NCBI RefSeq assembly: GCF_945859705.1
Contig: NC_079135.1
Location: forward strand, 123,932,551 to 123,996,550
Origin: Episyrphus balteatus
Taxonomy: Eukaryota; Arthropoda; Insecta; Diptera; Syrphidae
Length of the DNA stretch: 64,000 nt
Reading direction: 5' to 3'
The notes under the pieces are model-generated. The model searched no databases. It saw only the letters and a program-made list of their open reading frames with translations, and was not told where the DNA came from. Within the stretch, counting starts at the first letter, position 1, and every line of letters starts with the position of its first letter. The position numbers were made by a program, and so were the translations under genes. This document shows positions 47,401 through 58,389 of this stretch, piece after piece.

Positions 47401-47907
47401 GGATAGGTAGGTAATTTTCTAGAAGACTTAAAAACCACAAAGGTATAAAATTGGTTGCTAGCAACTTAACTATATAATACTACTAAAAAGGTAGTAGGTT
47501 TTCTCAGCACAATTAAAATGAGAGAGAGAGAGAACTTACAAGAGTATTGTTAGACCTTATAGTCGGGGAGTCGTTACGGTATACTAAACTGGCATTAAAA
47601 AGGCGGACTATTAAACAAAAAAGCTGAGTTTTATAAAAGTGGAAAACCTGATGGAAGGTATAATAAACAATTTTACTTGGAATTTCAAAACAAACACAAA
47701 ACTGCTTACATTAGCGTTCTTGTCGAGTTAACAGAGTTAAAGGATCTTAAATGTTATTATTCATTTGACTTATGGCTTTTTATACGCAGAAACATAATAA
47801 ACGATTAAAAAGTGTATTGTTATGAAGACGGGTTTTATGGCAGCTGATTTTACAAGTTCTTGAAACAATTTGTTTGGGGAAGAAATTAAGAACCAATAAA
47901 TTGTAGG
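44447..47907. other. Long stretch without a recognised gene
   Basis: It holds repeat E copy 1 and low-complexity A/T runs. The paired frames at 46856-47077 (minus) and 46862-47053 (plus) cover the same bases and are not convincing. Confidence 0.45.
45125..45290 (+). repeat. Dispersed repeat E, copy 1
   Basis: It matches the complement of 63785-63950: GATTTAAAAATTA, CTGTAAGTGTTGCCGTTGTT, long T-rich tract, then ATGC(C/A)CCTCCC(A/G)CCTAAACGG and GGGGA/GGGGG. The conserved GC-rich block in an AT-rich context is its marker. Confidence 0.75.
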
Positions 47908-49655
47908 AAACCGTAAAATATTCTTAATGGGTTTTTCATTTTCACCAATTTGTCTTATTAGCATAATTTTAAAAGGATTATGGCTAAGAAAACACTATTA
48001 CATCATGAAAGCTATAAAATATGGGTTTATGCAGTTACTGCACAAATATTTTCGAAACGGCTCCCGGAAATAACGGCAGATTTTTTTTTTGGCAAAAATT
48101 TGTTTGTACTAAAAATAAGAAAAAAAACACCAGAAAATAATTTTGAAAGTTTGTGCCAAAAAGCTAAAAAAAAAGTTTACAAAATTCTTCATACAAATTC
48201 TGGCTTTTTTTTTTTAAGAAAAAGTGCAAACTTTTTAAGTATTATTTCCAGAATTCAAGACTTTTTTGACAGAAATTTTCTAGGTTTTTTTTTCATTTTC
48301 AAAAAAATAAAATAAGTCTGAAAAAAAATTGGGGAAAATGCCTGAAAAAAAATCTGGTCGTTTTTCCATTTTTAAGTCTGAAAAAGAGCCAGAAAACTGT
48401 TCTGAAAAAGACAAGGTTTTCTTGTGGCATTATTGCAGAATATTTCTGGCACAAAAATTGGCTGAAATTCTGGAAAAATTGACTAAGTTTGCACTCTCTT
48501 CCTAAAAAAAGCCAAAATTTCCTATGAAAAAAAGGCAGAAACCGTCAAATATTGTTAATGAGTTTTGAAAGTAAAACAGAAATGTTGGAAATTGTGCCAA
48601 AAAGCTAAAAAAAAAGTTTACAAAATTCTTCATACAAATTCTGGCTTTTTTCTTAAGAAAAACTGCAAACTTTTTAAGTATTTTTTCCAGAATTGCAGAC
48701 TTTATTGACAGAAATTTTCTAGGTTTTTTTTTTTCATTTTCAAAAAAGTAAAATAAGTCTGAAAAAAAATTGGGAAAAATGCCTGAAAAAAATCTGGTCG
48801 TTTTTCCATTTTTGAGTCTGAAAAGAGCCAGAAAACTGTTCTGAAAAAGACCAGATTTTCTTGTGACATTTTTGCAAAATATTTCTGGCACAAAAATTGA
48901 ATATTTCTGGCACAAAAATTGGCTGAAATTCTGGAAAATTTGACTAAAAAAGTTTGCACTCTCTTCCTAAAAAAAGCCAAAATTTCCTATGAAAAAAGGC
49001 AGAAACCGTAAAATATTCTTAATGAGTTTTTTATTTTCACCGATTTGTCTTATTTCATATTTCCAAGGTTTATGGCTAAGAAAACACTATTACATCATGA
49101 AAGCTATAAAATATGGGTTTATGCAGTTACTGCACAAATATTTTCGAAAGGGCTCCCGGAAATAACGGCAGATTTTTTTTTTTTGGCAAAAATTAGTTTG
49201 TACTAAAAATAAGAAAAAAAACACCAGAAAATAATTTTGAAAGTAAAACAGAAATGTTGGAAATTGTGCCAAAAAGCTAAAAAAAAAAGTTTACAAAATT
49301 CTTCATACAAATTCTGGCTTTTTTTCTTAAGAAAAAGTGCAAACTTTTTAAGTATTTTTTCCAGAATTGCAGACTTTATTGACAGAAATTTTCTAGGTTT
49401 TTTTTTTTCATTTTCAAAAAAGTAAAATAAGTCTGAAAAAAAATTGGCAAAAATGCCTGAAAAAAAATCTGGTCGTTTTTCCATTTTTAAGTCTGAAAAA
49501 GAGCCAGAAAACTGTTCTGAAAAAGACCAGATTTTCTTGTGACATTTTTGAAGAATATTTCTGGCACAAAAATTGAATATTTCTGGCACAAAAATTGACT
49601 AAAAAAGTTTGCACTCTCTTCCTAAAAAAAAGCCAGGATTTAATAAGAAAAAAAA
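47908..49655. repeat. Local segmental tandem duplication
   Basis: AACCGTAAAATATTCTTAAT begins a block at 47908 that recurs about 1.1 kb later, near 49005. TATGGCTAAGAAAACACTAT follows at 47979 and 49071. Within it a second module from GTGCCAAAAAGCTAAAAAA to TTGCACTCTCTTCCTAAAAA occurs three times (starting 48153, 48594 and 49266), each with AATTCTGGCTTTTTT and GACAGAAATTTTCTAGGTT. Long frames here (for example 48502-48915 and 49203-49589, minus strand) are translations of the AT-rich repeat; their Phe/Lys-rich products have no recognisable domain. Confidence 0.85.
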
Positions 49656-51669
49656 GGCAGAATTTGTATGAAGAATTTTTGAACTGTTTTTCTAAAAAAA
49701 AAAAATTCCTTATTTCCGGAAGACTTTCGAAACTCGTTTATTGCACAGAAAAAAAATCTGGAAACAATTTGACTTTTCTGTTTATTATTCCAAATTCCAA
49801 AAAGGACTTATTTCATAAGTCCTCAAAATGAAAAAGTATCCTTAAAACAAACCCAATGCGACAAAGACAATTCGGTATCCCAAACACGTGTTACAACATA
49901 ATAATACATCGCACCTGTTACAAAAATGTTGAAAAAATAAATATTCCTTCTATGGAGACTCATAAATTGAATTAAATTTCTGTCCATTTCTCTAGAAAGA
50001 ACACACAGAAAAAATGTCATGATAACTTCAATCCCTTCGAGTGTCGTCAAATCTGGCCACACTTTCTTTCACACACACTCCAAATATATGACTTTCATCC
50101 TTTCATCCGATTTCAAAACCATGGCCATTTACGGTCGGTTACTTCCAAGGTTTCAACACATTCCAATCTCCAAAAAAAAAGGAAAAACTTCAAACAGGTA
50201 TAAAATCAAATAAAAAAAAATACTACCTTCTTCTTGAAACGTTTTTGTTAGTTTTGTTGAAAATTCTAAAATCTTGTCACGTTCGCGAACCAGTTTACTG
50301 AGGCTGAAGCTTGGAAAAATGTTGTCAATGGAAAAACTTAGGACGCGCAACGTGTTGGTCCTTTATTGAGGAAAACTTAAGTCTTCACGTTAATGGCGTG
50401 GTGTTCGTCGTTCGGCAAAGGCATCAAATGGTTATAAGGAATTACTTTTAATTGATGTGATGTTTGCTTGGGCAGCATTTTAAAATCACTAAAACTGACT
50501 AAAAGTTACTTTGAGAAAATGAGTCTTTAATAGACTTTTTTTGGGTTAATTGCATTGTTGTTTCTTTTATTTTGTTCATTTAAATAAATGAACAATTATT
50601 TCGAAAAGTGGAAACGATTTGATGAGAAGACAAAAACAAGTTTGTTAATATTATTTGTTATTTGAATGGGTATTAAATTTGTTTTGAATTACTTAAAAGG
50701 CCGCATCTAGGATCTAATTTCTATCATAAAATTAGCTAATATATTGATTTTTTTTTTTTAATAAAGCAAGAAATAAAAGAATCGATTAGGATTTACAAAA
50801 TTAGTAATTTCTTGGTGTTGCGTGAATAGAAGAAGCACTAATTTTCAATTTGAAAAGGATAGCACCACTTATAGAATATGAACTTTGAGAGCCGAAAGAA
50901 AACCCTAGGGATACCTACTCTAGAGGTGAGATTGAAATTTTATTTTAATTTTTTGAATTTTAATTAAGTTAATTAAATTTTTTCAAAAACTGCTCTAACA
51001 ATAAATTTAGATTTATACTTTAGTGTGTATTGTGTGTAAAAGGCGGTACTTTAGGTTAGTTATACATTGCGTATTGTTGCAGAGAAGTCTGCACTTTATA
51101 TCGTCGGCACGATATTGCTTGAGTTTCCAAAACTTTGAAGCCTTTTTTCTTAAAAATACAACTTTCAAGATTCGTGGTTTTGGCTTTGTGCCCACGATAT
51201 ATTCAAATCATATTTTTTTTTTTTTTTTGAAAAGACAATTTTTTGAAAACTCTTTGATAAATTCTTAAAAATGGCTTCTCAAATTTTATATAAACAGGGC
51301 CATATTCATAGTTCTTTTATAAGCTGTGATTTTGTCAGTAGTTCTAAGAAAAACTGGAGCTTTTCTTATTCATAGACATTTTAAACCCACATTTCATCCA
51401 ATTTCTAAGGCCATTTATGTATAGAAGAAATTTTTTCTTAAAATTCTTTCTTAAACAAGAAATCAAATGACATAATTTATTTTGTGCTCAAAATCATTTT
51501 GTGTGATTTAAAATGTGAATCCAATTCAGATCCGAAGAATGCACGAAATCTAGGTTTAGGATTATGTTTTTTATTTTAACGTTTTCTTAAATACTATATA
51601 TGTAGGTACATATTTCATAATGCATTTTGTTATTCTTACTAGTACAACAGGTTATTTAATATAAGACTA
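49656..51669. other. Stretch without a recognised gene
   Basis: No gene recognised. Opposed frames at 51013-51195 (minus) and 51023-51268 (plus) are unconvincing. Confidence 0.45.
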
Positions 51670-51673
51670 TTAA

Positions 51674-52866
51674 CCCTCTACTGCATGAATTATGAACGAA
51701 ATGAAATAAAAATTTGTTTAACAATTTTTTAGTTTTATTAGGGGTTGAAAAAAGGTATTACCTACATAGAAATTTTTATTTTTTTACTATATATACATTT
51801 TTAGAAATATAAACCATATATGTATGGGTTAGTATGCAGCAAGGCGATTTCCAGCAAAAAATTAATAACCCATATATGGTTTAGTATGCATTCAAGGTAT
51901 GTTTTGTAAAGTATGTTTTTATTACAATGGACTTTTCATATTCATGGAATTTATTCAAACTCTTTCTTTTATCATATCATTGTAGCAGAAGAACATATTC
52001 CATTTTCTACACATTGTGTACGCCTTCAGTCCGCAAATTTGACATATTGGCGTTTTTCTTTTGACATTCAGGGATATGGTCGATGTTTCCAGTTCGCACT
52101 GAATTCAACGACTTTTGCCCTTGGTTGTTGTGAGTGAATTGAAGTTTCGGGATAAGATGGGGATGGACTTCCGTGACTTGTAAAACCCCCTCCCCTTTGT
52201 TTTGTCCCATCTCTGCTTTGATCACCTGCCAAAGTTAAAGGTCGTCCTCTTTTTCGTGACATTGTAGGTTTTAAAGATTTGCATATAAGTGCTCGGAGAT
52301 GGCTTGCTTGATGTTAAAAAGAGCCAGAATCTGAAGCTAGATCATCATCACTTCGAAAGCCATCACGAGTTATAGCATTTACACACTTATTTTTTCTATA
52401 GAAAGTCTTCGACTTCATTTTACAAAAAAAAAAAAATAAAAATCGTACAAAAATCAATAATGTATGTCGCCAACGCATGATAACCCATATATGATGTTTT
52501 GAAAAAAATGCAAAAAAAAGACAAAAATTATTATAAAAACAAAAAACAAACTTCGTAAACATATAAAAGTATAATAAATACATACGAAACTTACTTTTAA
52601 TTGGATGCAACTTACTTGTTTATTATAAAAAAACACCTGAAAAGTACACACTTTTATTCACTGATTTGCCCTTCACACATGCTCTTGAAACAATGAGTTT
52701 ATTTCAGAATCACGACTCTCTTACTGATAATAAAAACCGATTTATTATAAAAAAAATAGACGTAGTTTTATTATAGTTTTTTTTTTGTTGACATTTGGTG
52801 CAATATAACGGAAATAAATCGATATGAAATCGATAAACCATATATGGGTTGGTATGCGGTAGAGGG
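51674..52866. mobile_element. 1193 bp piggyBac-family relic with TTAA flanks
   Basis: TTAA precedes CCCTCTACTGCAT at the left (51670-51673) and follows ATGCGGTAGAGGG at the right (52867-52870). These are CCC...GGG inverted ends at TTAA, the piggyBac signature. An ATAACCCATATATGG-type motif recurs four times in both orientations near 51810-51895, 52480 and 52835. It encloses the remains of a minus-strand transposase. Confidence 0.85.
51955..52418 (-). pseudogene. Piggybac transposase remnant
   Basis: Minus-strand pieces lie in more than one frame. The first, from the ATG at 52418, is short and acidic near its end (SDDDLASDSGSF, stop at 52314), like piggyBac N-termini. The second (52262-52068) starts MSRKRGRPLTL and reads up to about HRPYP. 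A third frame (52077-51955) reads CQICGLKAYTMCRK then FFCYNDM, a Cys-rich CxxC...C...C tail like the C-terminal zinc-binding domain of piggyBac transposases, ending in a stop at 51955. Almost all of the catalytic core (normally around 400 residues with the DDD triad) is missing, and the pieces are separated by stops and frameshifts. This is a dead, internally deleted copy. Confidence 0.7.
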
Positions 52867-52870
52867 TTAA

Positions 52871-55689
52871 TGGAAATATTATTCCTTTTTCTGTCATTTA
52901 TAATGCATGTCAAGATCAATTATATATTTGAAAAATAAAACTACTGTTCGTATCTTTAATTTAAGGTCAGTAACTTCAACCTCAAATATCACACACAAAA
53001 CAAACTCATCCTCTTCTTTTTGATACCTTTATCTTCACTTTGGACTAGAATGCGTATAATTTTCCTTTAAGTGAATGGTCATCAAACGTCAACTATTATA
53101 ATTGCAAATTCATCTTTTAAATTATATTTAATTCATCTTTTAAATTATATTTAATTTGTATTAACCACTTGTTTTGCAGTTTAACACAAAAGGGTCACTG
53201 TGGCGTATGCGTAACTTTTTTAAAAGTATTTTTGTACAAAACTAATTTCAGCTAAGAAAAAGCATGACGTATGTAAAGCATAGTTTCTTAATTTAAATTT
53301 AAAAGAGAAACAAACAAGAAAAATGTTACTAAGTCAAACTGATTGCATGATTTTTTAAATACAGTTGAAACTCGAGTATCCGGGATTCGATTAATCGGGA
53401 CGCTCTATTATCCGTGATGAAAACATTTGACATTTCTTCTCGACAATAAAGGAAATGTTTTAATTTAAACTCTGTTATCCGTAATAAACTCTACTATCCG
53501 TAACATGAGAACACGACCAAATAAATTCCTTCAGTTCAATTCAGCGCACGCCAGAGTAAAATTAGGGAATATGTGTTGTGTTTTGTTCTATCTTTGTTTG
53601 TTTATGTTTTTAATATTTTGTTTATAAAAACTTAAATACATACAAATTGTTCTAGAAAAGTAAGCTCTATTATTCGGGATTTTTGATTATCCGTTATGGG
53701 CTCGGTCCCGACCATCCCGCTTAATCGAGTTTCAACTGTACCTATGTAAATTTATAAAATTGGGTCGCGAGTATTAGTTTTAATGCAGGGCTGGTAAATA
53801 AAGAAAGTTTTTTCCTAATTATAAATTTTTTGTTTAGAATAACTCTGAAAAGTGTCAGCTATTTCAACTATAATATAGAACTTAATGTTAGGCCAAATAC
53901 AAAAATTAGAAAAAAAAATTATTTAATGCACACATCTTGCATTGAATTGTTTTTTATTTTTTCAATGCAGAAATTTTTTTAATGCAAAATATTTTTATTT
54001 TCAATAAATATTTCTTTTGTAATGCAAATATTTTTCAGTTGCAATATAATTTTATTTTTTTAATGCAATTTTTTTCAGTTGGAATCATTTTTTTTTAATT
54101 GTTTTTTGTTTTTTATTTGCAATAAATATATTTTTCTTTTTTAATTTGCAATGGAAAACAAATAAAAAATATATTTTAACAGCTTGGGTGTTAAAATAGT
54201 TGTTCACTGTCAATATTTACTATTTTGTAAGTGAAACTCAGAGAAGTGAACTCAAAAAATTTTTAGAAATAGTCAAAAAGTGGGAATTAAATGGATTTCT
54301 CTCTTTTACCAACAAAAGAAATCTATTGCTATTTTTATCACAGAAACCAACGACAAAAAGTATTCTGGTGAACATTTCCACAAAGAAGCAAATGGACATT
54401 TTCCAAGAGACTGATTTGCATTGTTGTGAAAGTTGATTAGATTCTTCTTCTTCGTCAGTTGATGTATTGTTGAATGTTGACGGTTCCAATTTCTAACAAA
54501 ATGAATACAAAGAGTCAATATCCTTGCCAACATAATACTTTTTTTTTTTTGTCCTTAACAACTCCTTTTATATCGAGGGTGAAATGGTCTGTTTAGTTTA
54601 GTTTAGTTACTTTGGGGATGATAAGACTTAGACTCTGGCAGAACACAGATAAGGGAAAAAAAGTATTGTTTCGTTAGAGTAATCTTATGGGATATTGAGA
54701 GAAAATATCATTCTTTTCCTCGGTCATTGGTTTCTTTCTTTGTCAAGGTTTGGGACTTTTTTTCTATTCTTTTTGAGTCCCATCAAAAATGTAGGACACG
54801 CAATAAGGAAGTGATTAAATTTTGGTTCTTGCTGAATTTTTTTTTTATTGGAATACGAAAGTAAAAATGAATTCATGAGGGAAAATTCATTCTGTATTAA
54901 AGTTGTAAGACATAAATGCAACAACTAACCATTTCTTCCAAGGTTGTAACATTAAATACATAATAATACAAAATTGTTGAAGGGTCAACTTTGAAACCTC
55001 ATTAACTGATTAACATGATACCTTAAGGTACTTTTAAATCAAAGAACCACACCTAAGTACATACTTTTTTTTTTATTGAAACCTTTTTTCCCCAAATTTT
55101 ACCTTTGAAACAGTTAATTTTAACCCCTTTAATGAAGACTGTACCTTATATTAAAATTAATCCACATCCCTTTACCATTACTGTCCACGTCCATGTTAAT
55201 TTTACTTTGTGCAAAAGCACAAAATACTCGATGTTAATGGAAATTAGTTTTTCGCTCTTCGCGAGAGAGTGGAGGTGTAAATAACTCGATAAATGAAAAA
55301 CAATGAAAAACAAAAGCGACAGAGAGAGTAGATACTTGAGTTTCGATAAAATAGAGATGATGACCTATCTAACCTACCTTTGAAGGGAAATGAGATTGTT
55401 TTTTTTTTTTAATAAACAACTAAGAAAGGGAATGATGATGTTAATATTGAAGGGATGAAGTATTCTTGAAAAGAAAGGAACTTCAATAATTTCCTTATCT
55501 TTTGAAATTTGTTTTTAAATCAATTAACGAAGAAGAGAAGATAATGAAAGGATTTTTGTTTATAAATTTTGATAGAGACAGTTTTTATTCCTTCAGTTTC
55601 AGCAAAATGAACCAACAGAAAATTTGGAAAGTAGTAGTGTTACCAAAAAGTTACTAAATTTTTTTTTTCAACCGAATTGATTGATACTG
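52871..55689. other. Stretch without a recognised gene
   Basis: It contains the pogo-like MITE at 53362-53738 and a zone (53920-54180) of A/T-rich AATGCAA(A)TTTTT-type repetition. The frames at 54200-54533 overlap on both strands and are not convincing. Confidence 0.45.
53362..53738. mobile_element. 377 bp pogo/Tigger-like MITE with TA flanks
   Basis: The left end CAGTTGAAACTCGAGTATCC and complemented right end CAGTTGAAACTCGATTAAGC share 15 leading bases. TA borders both ends (53360-53361 and 53739-53740). CAGTT(G/A)AAACTCG termini are typical of pogo/Tigger elements of the Tc1/mariner superfamily. Internal copies of TCTATTATCCG and TATCCGTAA are subterminal-like repeats. No transposase. Confidence 0.85.
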
Positions 55690-56590
55690 CAAATAGTACA
55701 GGTAAAAGAGGAAAAAAAAATCAATAAATACAAAAAATGTTACATGAAACTTGGCAAAATGTTTCCTTTTGAAATATGTGCCTACCACAAAAAGCCTATG
55801 CTTTGTTAAGAATTCAATACATTAGCCCTTCTTTATGGTAATATAAACCAAAAATAACATGAACCCTTGGGTGAAAGGGTGTTTTTTGAGTGACGGGAAC
55901 AAAAATACCGCCGAATAAAACTTTCGTTTAATATCTCTACATTTCCCTTGCTCGAAAAAAACACCATTTAAGCCAAAATATGTAGTTGTATGCGTTGTAA
56001 TTTAATTAGTTTTGAGAAGTAATTCATCTTCGAAAAAAAACACCCTTTCACCCAAAATTATTTGATCATGTCTATTTATACTTGCTTTATATCCCAAAAG
56101 CAAAGCTTTAAGCAAATTGAATTAGGGTGGTTCATCAATTTTTTTTTTCGATTAAAAAACACCCTTTAAACCATGCCCTTTAGATTCTTTCTTTCAATAT
56201 CAAAAGTTACATAGTTCCTGATTTTCAATAGGGTATACCATTATTATTACTTAGTTTTTGCAATAGACCCACATTTTCTTTACATCTCAAAAAAACACAG
56301 TTTCACATGAAAAAAATTTATAGACTTATTGTATTCGCAATTTCTATGGCAAAGAAAACAAGTTCGTAATGGTACCATTTACATCATTGATTTTTCGACT
56401 TATAACGGATTTGACTTATTTACTAAAAAAAAAAAACACCCTTTCAACTTAAATATTTTATAATAAAGGAAACTTTTCCACCAATTTTAATAAACGAACA
56501 AAATTATTGAATCTTTCTTACACATAAGTCAATCCCCCCCAAAAAAAACACCCTTTAACCAATAATATTTTTCAGAACTTTATAAATTCC
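55690..56590. repeat. Relative of the 6973-8147 element
   Basis: ATAGTACAGGTAAAAG and ATGTTACATGAAACTTGGCA with the following AAATGTTTCCTTTTG match the left arm of the 6973-8147 element. GTGAAAGGGTGTTTTTT appears once at about 55873. It then appears complemented (AAAAAACACCCTTT) at about 56034, 56155, 56425 and 56540, spaced 115-145 bp apart apart from one decayed copy near 56286. No gene. Confidence 0.75.
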
Positions 56591-58389
56591 TTCTGTCTGC
56601 TTTATTTAAAAACCAATACTCAAGCCGTTAATACTCAAATTCATATTTCTCTTTAAAATTGCTAATCTGAAACCTTTAATTTTTTCAACATCATAAAAAA
56701 GAAAACAAATAATTGTGCTTGTTTACCATCAAATGTTTCAGTCAAGTCTATAAAAAGTGAAAGAAACAAAAACTCAAGTTGAAGAAGTTCTTTCTCAACA
56801 TCATATTCTCGCCTTCATTATTTCACTTCTTCCATCATAAACTCTCTCTCTTCTTTCCTTTATTTCTCAACAATACGCATTTGAGAAACCTGAAACTTTT
56901 CTATCATCCTTTGTCATCTACTCTCTGCATCCTGGCAGAGTTTCACTGAAGCAGAGCTCATCAGCATTAATTAGAGATTCAAATTTGTCAATGTCGTGTA
57001 CGACATCCTTTGTCATTATTCCTACAGCAGAAGCAGCAGCATGAGTTCTCTTCCAACATAGCTAGCTGCTAGTATTCTATAAAGTTTAAAATGACTCACA
57101 GTGGCAGTTGTTGTGTCTGAGTATGAGTTGAGTATAACATGAAAAATTGTTCCTCGCACTTTCTTCCTTCTTTCTATATCTTGAAGAAAAAGAGGCATTC
57201 TCCATATACTTTTGATGTTGAAATAAATTTCAAAATAACATACACACACTCAGAAAACATTATAAACACACTTCAAGAAAGGATAGATTCGTTCCGTTCG
57301 TATAGTTAAAAACCACAAAGAATTGCAATCAAGTCATGATTTACCACACAAAGTTTCAACTTTTTGTCCCAAAAATAATTTTCGAAATGAAGTTTATGTT
57401 GGTATAGTGTTTTTTTTTTTTTTTTGCTCACATGGAGTTTTTGTTTGCAAAGAAAACATGTAAATTAATTTTGTCAGTTGTATGAGCAAAAAAAAAAAGA
57501 GATAAATAAGTTTTGACTAAAGAAATTTTCTTATTCGTTTCACACTTTTGTGTGTGTGTGGTAAACTTTCCAGACAAAATAATTGCTGAATAAATTGCAA
57601 GAAGTGAATAGTGTCGAAAATGACTTAATTATCGTCAACTTTCAATCAAAAAGGAAGACTATGCAAAAATTGCTATAGGTAAATAAAACAGTCGAATTGA
57701 CAATTTAGATCAGGACCAATTAGATAAAAAAAAGGAGTATTTAATTTCTAAACTTCTTCCCCTAAATTTTGAAATCGATTGATTGAAATTACTTGATTTA
57801 GCAATGATTTTTCAATCGTCAGTTAGACTATCAGAAAAATAAAGGAATAAGCTCTATCTGAAGTTTATCTGACTATTGAAAAATTGGACCTTAAAAATTA
57901 AAATTAAAAATCTGGATTTTTGTTTCAGATTTTTAACTGTTATAGGTATTTTCTGAATTTCAGCTCGGCAAATAAAACCAAATTTTTCATACTTTTTCAA
58001 AAAGTCTTAATACGTTTGATGTATTAATTAAAAAAAAAGACAAATAATATTTATTTACAAAAAATAAGCGTAATAGGTTTGTTTATAAAAAAAAAAAACA
58101 ATTAATTTATATTTAATTCATGGTTTTATAAAAATTTAGTTGAGCATTTATTACCTACTATTTTATGAATTCCGATTCAAGTTGAAGTACGCATTGTTTT
58201 TGTTTTTGCTCATCATTTTTAGTTAATATGTTGATATACTCTTCCATTAACAGCTTTTTCTATAATATCATTTACAACTATTAATTATTTTACTACTGTA
58301 ATCAGTAAATTAGTCAATTAGTAAAATTATTTTTTGTTTTCGACATAAAAGGTGAATTTCTAAGGATTGATACATCAGACTGGAAAACA
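56591..58389. other. Stretch without a recognised gene
   Basis: AT-rich; pyrimidine-rich tracts near 56780-56880. Nothing recognised on either strand. Confidence 0.5.

Noticed and set aside
48502..49589. Minus-strand frames of 90-137 codons
   Set aside because: They are translations of the same AT-rich tandem module seen three times, giving Phe/Lys-rich low-complexity products.
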